64,000 nt of DNA from Riptortus pedestris (taxonomy: Eukaryota; Arthropoda; Insecta; Hemiptera; Alydidae): NCBI GenBank assembly GCA_019009955.1, contig CM032232.1, forward strand, positions 70,845,001 through 70,909,000, written 5' to 3'. The notes under the pieces are model-generated. The model was given only the letters and a program-made list of their open reading frames with translations, was not told the DNA's origin and did not search any database. How positions within the stretch are numbered: position 1 is the stretch's first letter; the number at the start of each line of letters is the position of its first letter. Both the position numbers and the translations under genes were made by a program. This document shows, piece after piece, positions 21,847 through 33,369 of the stretch.

Positions 21847-22956
21847 TTCTTAATACTCTTGTAACTTCCGTTTTTTTGTAGCCGTTGTAGTGGAGTTCTT
21901 CTTTTAGCTGTTTTATTTCATATTTTAAATGAGTTTCATTAGTGCACAATGATATAGCTCTCTCAATTAGAAATATTGTACTGGTGCATGCACAAATACA
22001 AAATAAGAACCGGCATAGAGTGCATTTGTCTGCTACTTCGTTGCGGAACTCAAATACTATCTGAAGAGTGCTGGGCACTGATGACTGTGATGTTTTTTGA
22101 CAAAAATCAAACAAACAAACGAAATAAGGTTTAAGGTAGGAAATTTTATTTTTATGATTTTGTAATACATAAACAAATTCAATCAATATTTACATTGAGC
22201 CAAGAGAGTAAGCGTGCAAAAGCGAAATTTATTAGAACATATATAGCCGCGAGTGGTCTACAAGAACCATCTCCTTTCTTAAATGGCACTTCCAAGATGT
22301 AAGTCCGGCAAGACTAGAAGATACAGTAAAGTTGAAGCCTGCATGCTCCTACTGACTATCATAGGTCAGCATTTGCAGGCAACTGAGGGACGGCACTCTA
22401 ATTACTCTGTGCTCTTCAGAGTAATTTTCTCCACCTTTTGTCATTACTAGTACGAATGGAATGTAGCTCGTAAGTCTTTATGGTTGAATAGTATGATCCG
22501 ATGACCTCTCATTTATATTTATTTTTTATTGATGTCTCAGAATTTTGTATTCATTACTATTCTATCGAAGCCGGGCATTATTAATGCAAACTATTCTATA
22601 ATTAACATGGAATGTAATAATGAATTTCTTCTTTAGACTAAATTCCGAAGATAACTTAGTGACTGGGCATATTTTAGTTCATTAGTAATGGCTATTTGGT
22701 TTGCAGAATCTATTTTTTCTAAATTTAATTTCCATAAACTCGAAGTAACGAGTATCTGAAGTATAATTAAAGCTAAAGAAAAGAAGTGAAGTATTGAAGC
22801 TAATTAAAAGGAGTGTTGTAACAAAGATGGGGTGTGGTGAAACCTTTGATTCTGACATACAATTACTGAAACATTTTCTTTTTCTGAACAACATAAAAGC
22901 AGGTTATTCATCAAAAAGACAAAATAGGTAGGTTATCTACTGTTTACCTCCGTAAG
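21847..22956. other. Unassigned sequence
   Basis: No recognisable features. The 121-codon minus-strand frame at 21821-22186 begins in HINE-like sequence's edge and shows no domain. Confidence 0.3.
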
Positions 22957-22986
22957 CCATGGTGGGACTAAGGATTTTTTTGGTTA

Positions 22987-23150
22987 CTCAGGTTAGCCGT
23001 GTGAGATATGGCATTGGTCTGTTTGAACCAACTGTGAGTTCGATTCTCGCCTGGTACCGGGAATTTATTTACTTGCGAACTCATTAAATAAAAGACTTAG
23101 TCCCACTGTGGCTTGGAAAGTGTAGTAACCTATAAATAACCCGTTCAGTT
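22987..23150 (+). repeat. tRNA-derived SINE
   Basis: The tRNA-like head carries GGTTAGCCGTGTGAGATATGG (A-box region) and GAGTTCGATTCTCGCC (B box), with CAGG/CCTG able to pair as an acceptor-like stem. The body and tail (AATTTATTTACTTGCGAACTC, TTAGTCCCACTGTGGCTTGG) are shared with copies at 6.4 and 50.0 kb on the other strand. Just upstream (22957-22981) an inverted fragment of the same tail, GCCATGGTGGGACTAAGGAT, forms a foldback with it. It would be transcribed by RNA polymerase III if active. Confidence 0.6.
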
Positions 23151-23268
23151 TACCTTCAATAGCACAAAGTGAATCCTAATAAGTAACATCAGCGGGTTTT
23201 ATTTATTAAGTGTGTCACTAAATAAATAACTGATCTGGGAGTGTGACCCAGAACTCTCAGTTTATCAA

Positions 23269-23269
<1 letters not shown>

Positions 23270-23331
<62 letters not shown>

Positions 23332-23586
23332 TTTTACCGTACGTGTGTATGTCACTGAACTCCTCCAAAACGGCTTGACCGATTTGAATAAATTTCTTTG
23401 TATGTGTCTGGGGGACGCCTTGGATGGTTTAAGTTCACAAATCAGCCCGGCAGACGGAGCAGGAGTGGGCGTTGTAAGGGAGATCTACAATTAAAAATAG
23501 CCATATTGGTTTTTTAGTGCTTTGCACAGGATAAAAGTTATTTATTTTGTTATTTAGAGTAACTTTGTCGTATAACAAGGTATAAA

Positions 23587-23673
<87 letters not shown>

Positions 23674-23941
23674 TACGCTAAAAAATTAAAGTTGGAGCCA
23701 ACAATTTAATTGGGCACTAACGATTGACCCGAACTTAAGAAATCTCTATATGTAAATTAGCATCGATTCTTCCAAGATTATAAGCTATATTAAATTTTTT
23801 AGGTTCAAACGAGAGTGGGGATTATAAGGGAGCCTGAATAAAACATTTGCCAAAAATAGCTTTTGTTTTAAAAATAATATTATACAATTTAATATTCTAA
23901 TCGCTTGAAATATCATGCAACGCGTCTGTCGGGTCCGCTAG
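23270..23941 (+). mobile_element. Helitron 4 (second family, non-autonomous)
   Basis: A long TA run (23271-23324) leads into AAAATTTTTTACCGTACGTG and the AACGGCTTGACCGATTTGAA block. Internal units related to the first Helitron family are interrupted by a (TA)n(GA)n expansion at 23588-23672. The 3' end is ACGCGTCTGTCGGGTCCGCTAG|T, a known Helitron-type terminus. The 5' TC is obscured by microsatellite expansion. No coding capacity. Confidence 0.75.
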
Positions 23942-23951
23942 TATATATATA

Positions 23952-24271
23952 CTAGATAAGGTACGCGGCTATGCCCGGGAAATCATTGTTGGCGACTAAT
24001 GAAGGTATTTTTATACTTCAATGTGTACAATTACACTTCCATCCACGACGTATTGTTTTTCCGAAATAGGCAATATTCAAGGATAACTTTTGTGGACTAA
24101 TAGAATAGAAATTTCAGTTTTAAAGAATAAATGAAAATGTGTTCCTAATCTATCCCTCTCCACTTTTTGACTTAATTTTTTTTGAATAATTCAAACCATA
24201 ATTATGGGTAGCATTGATTACAATTAAAAACCAATCCGAGTACATATAGTTTAAGCAGAGAGAGAGGTGGG

Positions 24272-24336
<65 letters not shown>

Positions 24337-24440
24337 GGAGAGAGAGAGAGAGAGAGAGGGGGGGGAGAAGGGGTGAGAGAGGATGTAAAAGGAACAAAGA
24401 GTAATTAGAGAGAGCTAACGATAAATCCAGGACTGTTAAA
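23952..24440 (-). mobile_element. Helitron 5 fragment (3' end), with (GA)n expansion
   Basis: On the minus strand it ends in the CCCGGGCATAGCCGCGTACC hairpin region and TCTAG (CTAG at 23952-23955). It contains the CCAATCCGAGTACATATAG block and GA-rich stretch found inside Helitron 3 (19.1 kb). Here the GA stretch is expanded to about 90 bp (24270-24360). The 5' part is missing. Confidence 0.65.
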
Positions 24441-24867
24441 TATACATCAGAGGGGCCGGGAGTTTAGTGGATCTGTGACTAGAGGATTAGCATATTCATG
24501 GCAGCGGAGGGAGGGATGAGAGCAGAGAGAGGGATCCCGGTCTGATCTGTGGCCCTTAAGCCTTTCTTCTGTAGCAGGGCACAAACTGCACCTCCTCTCC
24601 TTCACAGGCTCATTAATACTGAAGAGGAAGCTAGCATCAAACATTCTTAAAATGCGAAATGTCAAATTTACCTTTTATATCATGTCAGCGAGGTCAACTT
24701 TCCACTTTCCCCAGATTTTGAATGTCAAATTACATGAATCTCTTTGTTAGTTAATCTGTTGGGTTGCAAGAAATATATCTGAAATACAATACATATTGGT
24801 ACTGATCTTATGGTATAGGATGAAGAATATATATTGACTTTAGATATTATGTGATATAAATATTCTA
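24441..24867. other. Unassigned sequence
   Basis: No repeat end or credible gene is seen; 24447-24665 has a 72-codon minus-strand frame without a known domain. Confidence 0.3.
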
Positions 24868-25555
24868 GGGGCAGCAGTAATTGTTGGCTCAGCTAACGTT
24901 CAAATAAAGCTACCATATGAGACTAGCATATATACAGCTGAGCTTGAAGGACTGAAACTTGCGATAGTAACCTGTAACTAAGGACATGGACATCTTAACT
25001 TGCTCTGATGTCTCTAAGCTTTGCACATTCATTAAAAAATACATGTGTAGTTCGCATCTACTCATTTCGTACATATTATACAAAATTTAGACATTAAAAA
25101 AAAGCAATGTACTGGTTACCCGGACATATAAACATTAGACAAAGCACACAAGTAAACGTACTCGCCGAATTGGCTACCCATATTGTACACGCCAAGATAT
25201 TGATGTCCAAGCAAAACATATGATAGTCAACCCATGGCAGAAATCTCGGTATGCCACAACTGACAACAAACTTCAAGAACTGAAACGTGTAATTCGTGAA
25301 TGGACTTCCTCAAAATGGCTATTTAGAAAAGAAGAAGTAGTTTTAATGAGATTAAGAATTGGCCATTCTCGACTGACTCACACTTACTTACTGGAGAAGA
25401 CGAACTCTACTGCCAACACTGTAACTGTAGAAATACTATAAAACATATACTAACTGACTGCTATTTGAGGACTCACATAGACCTACCATACACTTTGACT
25501 GAATTATTACATGTATTGGCAATACTGAATGAAATGAGCTTACAAGCAAAAAAGG
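24868..25555 (+). pseudogene. LINE pol remnant: RNase H domain and C-terminus
   Basis: The plus-strand frame reads KLPYETSIYTAELEGLKLAI, matching the part of RNase H with its catalytic glutamate (xAELxxL). After stops and frameshifts it reads WLPGHI-like codons near 25110. It then gives the C-terminal NPWQKSRYATTDNKLQELK and RLRIGHSRLTHTYL blocks (25229-25390) shared with the copy at 6.7 kb. Near 25516 it jumps by deletion to 3' UTR sequence (GGCAATACTGAA). Several stops (e.g. about 24979) show it is dead and older than the 6.7-kb copy. No target duplication was identified. Confidence 0.75.
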
Positions 25556-25739
25556 CTTACAATTTCTTCATTTGTAATATATAAAAAGAAATGTATATAG
25601 GACTGTTTTTGTTTCCCATAAAAATATCTATAAATTATGCTCTGTGTCATTTTTCATTCCAATGCATTAGAGCGAATATATCGTATATCACTTTCAAATA
25701 AAAGAATTTTATCTGTGAACAAATGCCAAGGTTATTTAA

Positions 25740-26146
25740 TTTAATAACAGGTGATGTCCGAAAGGAGCAAGGCTTAAAGGAGGAGAAATTTGAAAATTTA
25801 AAAAATCTTATATTATATCTTATAATATTAGTTGTTTGGCGTTTTTCAATTTTCAGCCTTTATTAAAACCACCTTCTAGTCATCGCACTTTATCAAAAAG
25901 TCAATATTTTATGAAACGCCTTATTCCAAGCTCAAGTAGCCAATATTTGTTTTCAGTAGACCTTTACTAGATAAGATACATGTGAATACGTTGTGTGATG
26001 ACGTCATGAATGTATTCACTGTCCAATTCTACTCCTTGGGATTTTTATTAGGAAATAAAGAATATATGATGAGATGAGATCAGTATGCGTCATGCCAGCA
26101 AATGGGAAGTCTGCTCAGCTTACGCAGTCCCTGCTTGACGGGCTTT
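25740..26146 (-). mobile_element. Old HINE-like element, mostly decayed
   Basis: The 5' end is clear on the minus strand (GCAGGGACTGCGTAAGCTGAGCAG at 26117-26140), with a GATGAGATGAGATCA...GTCATGCCAGCA block shared with other old copies. The rest, including the CAGCCTTTATTAAAACCACC stretch near 25855, is only weakly similar to the long 5' module. The inner limit is approximate. Confidence 0.45.
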
Positions 26147-27079
26147 TTTCCAATGTGTTACTAACTGGGGTAGTTTATCTGTTCTAATATGGTACTTACT
26201 AGGAAGCAAAACGTTATCAAGGATCAGCTGTCTGAAAATTTGTCAGCCCCGTTTGCGAGCCCCCCTTCACGAAATGGAGATAGAAGCGATCCCAGGTGGC
26301 GGCTCGAACACAGGACGTGGAATGAGAAACGTGAGGGCCAAATCCTAATCCCATATGCCAATTTCTTTGAAAGTGCACGCGTCACAGCCCCATTCTCTCG
26401 GAAATGGGTGGATTTTTTCCCTCCCTCTTCCTTCCGTTTTTTCCCACTCCCCGAAGGTCGTACCACTCTGGAGGGGTTGTTTCGTGTGAGGGAGGGCTTT
26501 CAAACGCCTGTCCTCTTTATTGAATGAGCAGGGGGTGGTGGTAGCGTGCGCTGATGATTCACAATTCTTCGCACGGACTCTCTTCCGGATCATCGTGTTT
26601 ATGGCCGCGCCAAAATATTTCCCGCCCTAAGTTATTGGTCATTGCTGGGGAGGGAATTTACGGCTCTCTTTATTAGCACGAAGCGTGTGCTCTTTGATTT
26701 TATGGAGGGAGTTTTATGTCGGGAGTTTATCTCTGTAAAAATTTGAAAGAGATTGAGACAATCCACGAATTTGGCTAAGCTTTGTACTCGCTACATTGTT
26801 TATTAGCACGCCAAAGACGAAAGACAGCGTACTAAGGTGTATAAACTATTTTTAGCCATTCTTTCAAATTGATTTGACAACCTCACACTATCTCATGTTC
26901 GTTTAAAATTCACAAAGATATGCTTTCTTCCTTGTACGAAGTAAAATAAGTATTGTGATTGCAATCATTTTCAGTTGTTGGTTTCTAAGGGATTATTTCA
27001 ATTGCCCTTCTATTCCGCCTATCTCACCTCTTCGGTACGTGTCTCACATACCTCAAAAACGTCAAGCTTCAGATTGTTG
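26147..27079. other. Unassigned, partly GC-richer non-repeat stretch
   Basis: No transposon signature. The section 26270-26830 is GC-richer than the window average and holds overlapping short frames on both strands (26189-26593) without a known domain. Possible conserved non-coding or exon-proximal sequence; not demonstrated. Confidence 0.3.
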
Positions 27080-27490
27080 AGGGATATCAACTGTTGAATC
27101 CGACCTAGTAGATAATGAAAATGAAGTTCGTTCAAATATATATATATATACACATGTATGTTAACATGATCCTAATTTTTATTAAGTGTGAAAACTAAAG
27201 ATGAAGTTCGTTAACGTCTGAAACCGGCCAGGGGAAGGCTGGAAATTTTGGGAGGGGAATTAAGAGAATTTGAAATATCTCGTCGGATTGGGAAAATCGA
27301 TAAATACAATCTTATTGATTATTTAATTTCCATACATATTTCCTCTACCATTAATATTAACCGCGATTGTTCTCTCTTCTATTCATAAGATATTTTTCAT
27401 AGAAATATAAAATATATATGGTGTGACCATATCAATACCCACACATTGAAAACTGTTTTGTTTGCGCAGCCCCTACGCGGAGTGAAGTTT
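27080..27490 (-). mobile_element. Old HINE-like element
   Basis: Decayed 3' block (CCGACCTAGTAGATAATGAAAATG), short TA tract (27137-27150), core with AAATATCTCGTCGGATTGGG and ATTAACCGCGATTG, and a residual 5' end TTTGCGCAGCCCCTACGC at 27460-27478. Confidence 0.5.
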
Positions 27491-27799
27491 TTTATACATA
27501 TATGTATAAGTATCCTGATACTGGAACTCTGAGAGTATTTCATGTAGTCGTGACATAGTTATAGAAAATTTATTTATATTATTCATTGGGACAAACAAAG
27601 TATTTTATAGAAATACGTTTTAATTTATGTCATTAAAAATATCAGAATAATATTTTCGAAGCTGTGAGAGATATACCTAGATGGCTTTTCCTCGGACACC
27701 TAAGCAGCATATGATTTATTTCTTAGAAGTGGTCCTCAAAACAGCTAGGAAATATTTATATATATTTACAACAGAACGTATTTGTAAACATATCGCATT

Positions 27800-28329
27800 T
27801 ATATATAAACTACAAGTTCAATGACAACAAAATTGGTATTTAACCTTATAATGAAGTGGTTCATAATAAAACAGCTTATTGTTAATATGACATAAGTAGA
27901 AGTAGGGGTTTGTTGAAGGCTCAAAACTGAAAAATAGAAATATCTCCGTAAATATTCAAGATAGAAAATAAACGTATATAACAATATTTATAGTAAATTT
28001 AATTTTCAATAAGACTGTTTCTATACAATATTTCGATCCGAGGTACAGTAACGGAGGCACCCCTTTAAACTCCCCTCCACTGCTCCGATTTAAGCCATTA
28101 ACGAATTCCATCTTTCTTTTCTCATAAAATGTTTAAATATCGAGTTTCGTAACGATCAAATAAAAAGTTTGACCGCTAACGAGAGACTTAACAGACAAAT
28201 ATATATAATTTTGAACGAACCTCATTTTCGACATCTCCTGGGTAGGATGGATGGACATTTAAAGAAATATTTCGAAAATTGCGTCATGAGTACGACCTCA
28301 ATAGCTGATTTCCCTTAAGGGAAGTCTGC
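27800..28329 (+). mobile_element. HINE-like element 11 (type C, 5'-truncated)
   Basis: A partial type C 5' module (GACATAAGTAGAAGTAGGGGTTTGTTGAAGG) is followed by the core with a shortened C-run, a TA tract of only about 8 bp, the 3' block, an almost perfect palindrome and CTGCT at 28329. The 5' terminus is not found. Confidence 0.65.
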
Positions 28330-28433
28330 TAAAAACTAGCCATTATGATAAAAAAATAAGTTTGTTTAAATGTAATATTTTGGTGTCAGTATATGTAGAG
28401 AAATGACTTTCTGTTTTAGTTATTTCTGATTTT

Positions 28434-28555
28434 AGCAGATTTCCCTTAAGAGAAATCAGCTATTGAGGTTGTACTCATGACGGAATTTTCGAAATTTGTC
28501 TTCAAATGTCCATCGATCCTACCCAGGAGATGACGAAAATGAGGTCTGTTCAAAA

Positions 28556-28619
<64 letters not shown>

Positions 28620-29008
28620 GATATTTAGTCGTTTTATGTAAAAAGAAAGATCAAGTTAGTTAACGGCTGAAATCGGACCAGTGGGAGGGGAGGGGGGGTT
28701 TAGAGGGGAGGATTTTCGGAAATTTGAAATATCTTCGTTACTATACGTCGGATCGAAAAATTGTACAGAGTCAAACTTATTGAAAATTAAATTTACAATA
28801 AATATTGTTATACACATTTATTCTCTATCTTGAATATTAACCGAGATATTTGCATTTTTATTAAATCTGGGCGGCTATCGGACGACTGACTTTCCCGCCA
28901 AAAGCTAGTTGGGCCGTTTCCTTATCTGCTCGGCTCTCGTGAAATTTCTCTATGGTAAAACATCACGTGGGAAATCTGCATAGTTTACGCAGCCCCTGCG
29001 TGACGGAC
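28434..29008 (-). mobile_element. HINE-like element 12 (type A, full length)
   Basis: Both termini are present: AGCAGATTTCCC with the palindrome at 28434, and GCAGCCCCTGCGTGACGGAC ending at 29008. (TA)n at 28558-28615; G-run at 28683-28696. A stretch of the core just after the TA tract (the GTTACCGCTCTAGCGGTCGC block) is deleted. It lies tail to tail with element 11, about 100 bp away. Confidence 0.8.
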
Positions 29009-29812
29009 TTTTGAAACTATCAGCTGCCTTGATGTGCTAGTTTTGTGTTAATATAAAGACTTCAAACAGTCAATGCCAATGCCGAAATATCCTTGACAAG
29101 GCATATATCTAAGCAGGTGACAACTCGACTCGCACATCTCCGTCAGACGATCCATCAAGAGTGACAAGCAATATTCAGAAAATGTCCTTCAAAGTCCGTA
29201 TAATACATAACATAATAACGAGAAGTCCTGTTCCCGTTTTAAAGGATTTTCATGCTTCATGTATTTCCGGGAACAGTTAGTCGTCAAAAGATTATGTGTT
29301 TTTCGTTTACCGAAATCCATTGTCTATGTTGACACATCCGCTCTCACTTTTCATTATATTTTGTAAAAACCCCTGGAATTTGTTCATAAGAACATACTTT
29401 ATTTATAGTTGTTAATTTATTTTGTTAAAAGAAATTAAATAGTGTACCTCTCAGCGTCAATAACTCTAGGGTTACATATATACAAATAACTAAAATATTT
29501 TTTATATGAGATTCCAAAAGCATTGATAAATTTCAAGAATTCCGACATGGCATATTTAATTATTATTATGACATACTACACTCACACTAAACGGGCAAGA
29601 AAAAGTTTGAAATTCTGTTGGAAAAATCACCTCATTTTTAGTTTGGGTTAGTCATTTTTTTTAATAGTCAAAGCACCTGAGTGACGGGCTTTACGTGAGC
29701 CTTCTTGGTAAAAACATCTTGACATGTGAGTCTTTTATTGAAATCATCATTATTTTCGAGATTACCATCTTTTTTACATATACAAACGGTCTTAATTTTA
29801 TATATACACTTA
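29009..29812. other. Unassigned sequence
   Basis: AT-rich with no recognised element ends or frames. Confidence 0.3.
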
Positions 29813-30703
29813 CCTCATTTGAGGCTGAATGATGATGGTATTCTTTGGGGGGGGTTTTACTTTGTAGAATATTTTTGCATTACCAGTCTCGATGCTTAGA
29901 ATTTACACCCGAGTGCGGAGTGCTGGGGATATGTTAATAATAAAAGTATTTTTTATGTACTTAATTCTGCAAAATACACAATATTTTTATATTACCCGTT
30001 TCCAGTGTATGAATCTTTTTTTATATATAACATAATCATGGATATCATATTATTATAGTAAAAAATACTGATTTCGGTATAGTCTTTCATTTCCTATGCC
30101 ATTGTTGACTCCTACTGTAGATTTTCGTGTACCTCATTGAAACTTCGTTATACGGCAAAAGTTCATATAACAAAAGTTACTTTAAATAACAAAACAAACA
30201 ACTTTTGTTATATGCACGTTTGCCGAAAAATGAATATGTTACGAAATATCGCGATTTTATATTTCAGACCTCCCTTATAACCCCCACTCCTGTTCGTACC
30301 TCGAAATTTTAATATAGATTATAATCAGGGGGGTGTTAATACCAAATCACTTACGGAGTTTCATCTAGTTTGGTTAAGTCTTTTGTGCCATAAAAAATTT
30401 TTTTTAGCCTATAACTCATTTATACTTCGGTATACAACAAAAATGTATATAACAAAAGTTACTTTAAATAAAAAAATAAACAACTTTTGTTATGTGCATA
30501 TTTGCTGAAAAACCAATAGGAAATGAAACATCGCTGTTTTTAATTTCAGGCCTCCCTTATAACCCCCACTCCTGTTCGTCTCAGAGAATATTAATATCAC
30601 CTTAAACCTAAGTTGGGTTAATAGTAATATACAATACAAGTTTCATAAAAGTTGGTTCAGCCGTTTACGAGTCTATAAAGGACGTACAGACAACATTCAT
30701 TTT

Positions 30704-31584
30704 AGCAGATTTCCCCTTTTTAGCAGGGAAATCAGCTATTGAGGTCGTACTCATGACGCGATTTTCGAAAAATGCCTTCAAATGTCCATCGATCCTACCC
30801 AGGAGATGACGAAAATGAGGTCCGTTCAAAATTATATATATCTATATATATTTATAAAATTGTAACCTCTGTCTGTACATTGATTTTTTTCGCGAAATTT
30901 CACGATAACTTTTTGTTTCACATGTCATAGACACCATAACTGCATTTTGTTTCTTTCGTGTATGTTTGTTTGTTTGTTTGTTTGTTACATTTTCAGTTCG
31001 TGTCGTATACCTAAATATAAATGAATTATACGCTAAAAATTATAGCGGGAGTCATCAATTTTATTTGGCACAAAAGAATCAACTGAACTAAATAAAACTC
31101 GGTACGTGTATTAGGACTAAGGCCTTTGTTATAACAAGCCATACCAACATTTCTAGGGACGGGCAGGAGTGGGGGTTGTAATGGAGGCCAGAAATTAAAT
31201 ATAGTGGTATTTCGTTTCCTATTCGTTTTTCGGCAAATATGAACATAACAAAAGTTGTTTATTTTGTTATTTAGAGTAACTTTTGACATGTTCATTTTTG
31301 TCTTTTTTTACAAAGTATAAACGAGATATACACTATAAACTAAAACGGGAATAACTGAAATCTATGCATAATGCACAAGAGACGGGAAATATGACAATTT
31401 GGAGGACAGTGAAGACTTACATAAAAAATTAATTTTATTATTAACAAATGCCAACAACTTGTATTAACCCTAAACACTGGGACGGGTAAATGTCAAAATA
31501 TTTGCAAATTAAAGCCTTGCCAAAAAAATACCATCACCATTCAGCCTCAAATCAATTCCCAGGCGAAGCCGGGTTACTGAGCTA

Positions 31585-31652
<68 letters not shown>

Positions 31653-32020
31653 TTGTCTGTTAACGCTCTAGCGGTCGCAATTTTTGTTTGATCGTTACCA
31701 AACTCGATATTTAAACGTTTTATGCAAAATGAGAGATCAAGTTCGTTAATAGCTGAAATCGGACCAGTGGGAGGGGGGTTTAGAGGGGGGATTTTCAAAA
31801 TTCGAAATATCTCCGTTACCATACGCCGGACAAAAATTGTATAGAAGCAATCTTATTGAAAATTAAATTTACTATAAATACTGTTCTTCTCTATCTTGAA
31901 TATTAATGAGTGAGTAAAGCTAGTTCGTCCGTAACTGTTGGGTTCTCGTATGGATATTTCTCTTTTGTATAACTTCACGTGGGAAATCTGCTTAGTTGAC
32001 GCAGCCCCTGCGTGACGTAC
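30704..32020 (-). mobile_element. HINE-like element 13, interrupted by Helitron 7
   Basis: It starts AGCAGATTTCCCC with the palindrome loop enlarged by TTTTTAGCA (30704-30735). The 3' block runs into the TA tract where Helitron 7 sits. It resumes at about 31586 with TA, GTCTGTTAACGCTCTAGCGG, core and G-run (31768-31788), and ends GCAGCCCCTGCGTGACGTAC at 32020. It lies in the T-run of Helitron 6's leader. Confidence 0.8.
30841..31585 (+). mobile_element. Helitron 7 (short, non-autonomous) inside the (TA)n of HINE-like element 13
   Basis: It starts A|TCTATATATATTTATAAAATTG and ends CCAGGCGAAGCCGGGTTACTGAGCTAG|T. It has a TTTG-repeat leader and one internal 298-bp-type unit (GAGTGGGGGTTGTAA near 31167), so it is an internally reduced relative of Helitron 2. 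Ends are intact; no coding sequence. Confidence 0.88.
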
Positions 32021-32036
32021 TTTTTATATATATAGA

Positions 32037-33369
32037 TATCAGAAGATTATCTCAGTAGCGTAATTACTATAGTTTTCCACTTACATAAAAGTGTTAGAAA
32101 AATAATAACCTACTTTATATATTTATAAGTAGTTAATATTATAAAAACTAAGATTATGAGTGGTACTCGGAGATAAATGCCAAATGGATTTGATTTACGA
32201 CTTGTTAAGTTAATAAATCAGTGAGGGGTCTACAAGAAATTGCACGTTGGCACATCGTTGCAAGCGTCTCTTAGAGCCAGTGGAGAAAATTAATGGCTTC
32301 CCAAGTATTATAATCATTTATCTTTTAGTAATTTATATTTTCCCCATCAAGAATTAATACCCACTTGGGACGTGAATCATCATATCGTAATTGAAAACCA
32401 CAGTGTTCCTTATAGTACACTGAGGCATTTTAAAAATGTCTTGAATTTATTATAGTGTTTATCCATTTTTAGAATATTTATCCAAACAGCAATATTTTAT
32501 CTTGTGACTTTTGTAAGTCTTTAATTGTTTCATATATTTATACTTAGGACAGCAATTGAGGAATAAGAAGCTTAAGGTGTTGAATAAGCAGTTCATAAAT
32601 TAAGATTAATAAATTAATATTACCTCCCAAGCTTTATCTGGTTATTTAAGCAAGTCCATAAAATATGTCAGTTCTTCGAATTTCATAACCACCATATTCT
32701 ACATATTGCTTTAAGAAATGAGTAAAAAAAAAAAAATATATATAATTTATTATTTAAAAAATTATCAACCTTTTGTTGGGTTGCAGGAAAAAAAGGATGA
32801 CTATAAACAGTATGTCGTCTTCAAAAGAAGCGCTATCGCTACTGCTATGAATTTATGACACTTCTTTGATGAAATCCTTTAATGCTCATTATATTTTGTA
32901 CTTATATTTTTCTTGTTACTTTCAATACTCACCTATTTTTTACCTAAAAATTATTCCATTGCTGATCTGAACTTATTGATACTTAGGATTTGATCAGCCA
33001 CCACAGCCCCCACTTAATATAGCTCTTTTAAGCAGCATACTGTATATGTTTTATTCCTCCTACAAAAAATTAAAACTTTGAGTTTCATTCAAATAAGACT
33101 GAAATTAATATTAACAATTGCAGAACATCAATCTAAATTTTGAATCATGCAAGTTACATACAATAAGCAGCTCAGATGCTAATTGGCCTTTTTCTTCTTT
33201 CTTCAATTTTCCCGACTAGGTACTGTGTCTTTCAACGTCCATCTACATGTTGAGAAGGTAAATGAAAAATTATAAAAATTTTACTAAGAGGTTAAGTTTT
33301 AGTAAGGGATGCATTAAAATAGGATAATTTTTTACGGGAAACTACGCCTTTGAAATTAATTACGTCAGT
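32037..33369. other. Unassigned sequence
   Basis: AT-rich; no repeat family or credible frame recognised. Confidence 0.3.

Larger units (their letters stand above)
29813..32036 (-). mobile_element. Helitron 6, interrupted by HINE-like element 13
   Basis: The minus-strand 5' end is TCTATATATA (32036 downward), cut off by the inserted element. The Helitron resumes at about 30703 with TGAATGTTGTCTGTACGTCC and TCGTAAACGGCTGAACCAAC, a known arthropod Helitron leader. Two internal units follow (AACCCCCACTCCTG near 30278 and 30561 on the plus strand). The 3' hairpin and CTAG are lost: homology stops at CCTCAAATGAG (29813). No coding capacity. Confidence 0.7.

Noticed and set aside
22987..23060. Functional tRNA gene
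   Set aside because: The cloverleaf is imperfect and the sequence continues into a dispersed SINE body found elsewhere in the window.
26189..26593. Overlapping 80-112 codon frames on both strands as an exon
   Set aside because: Frames on opposite strands overlap, none has a known domain, and GC-richer composition alone explains their length.
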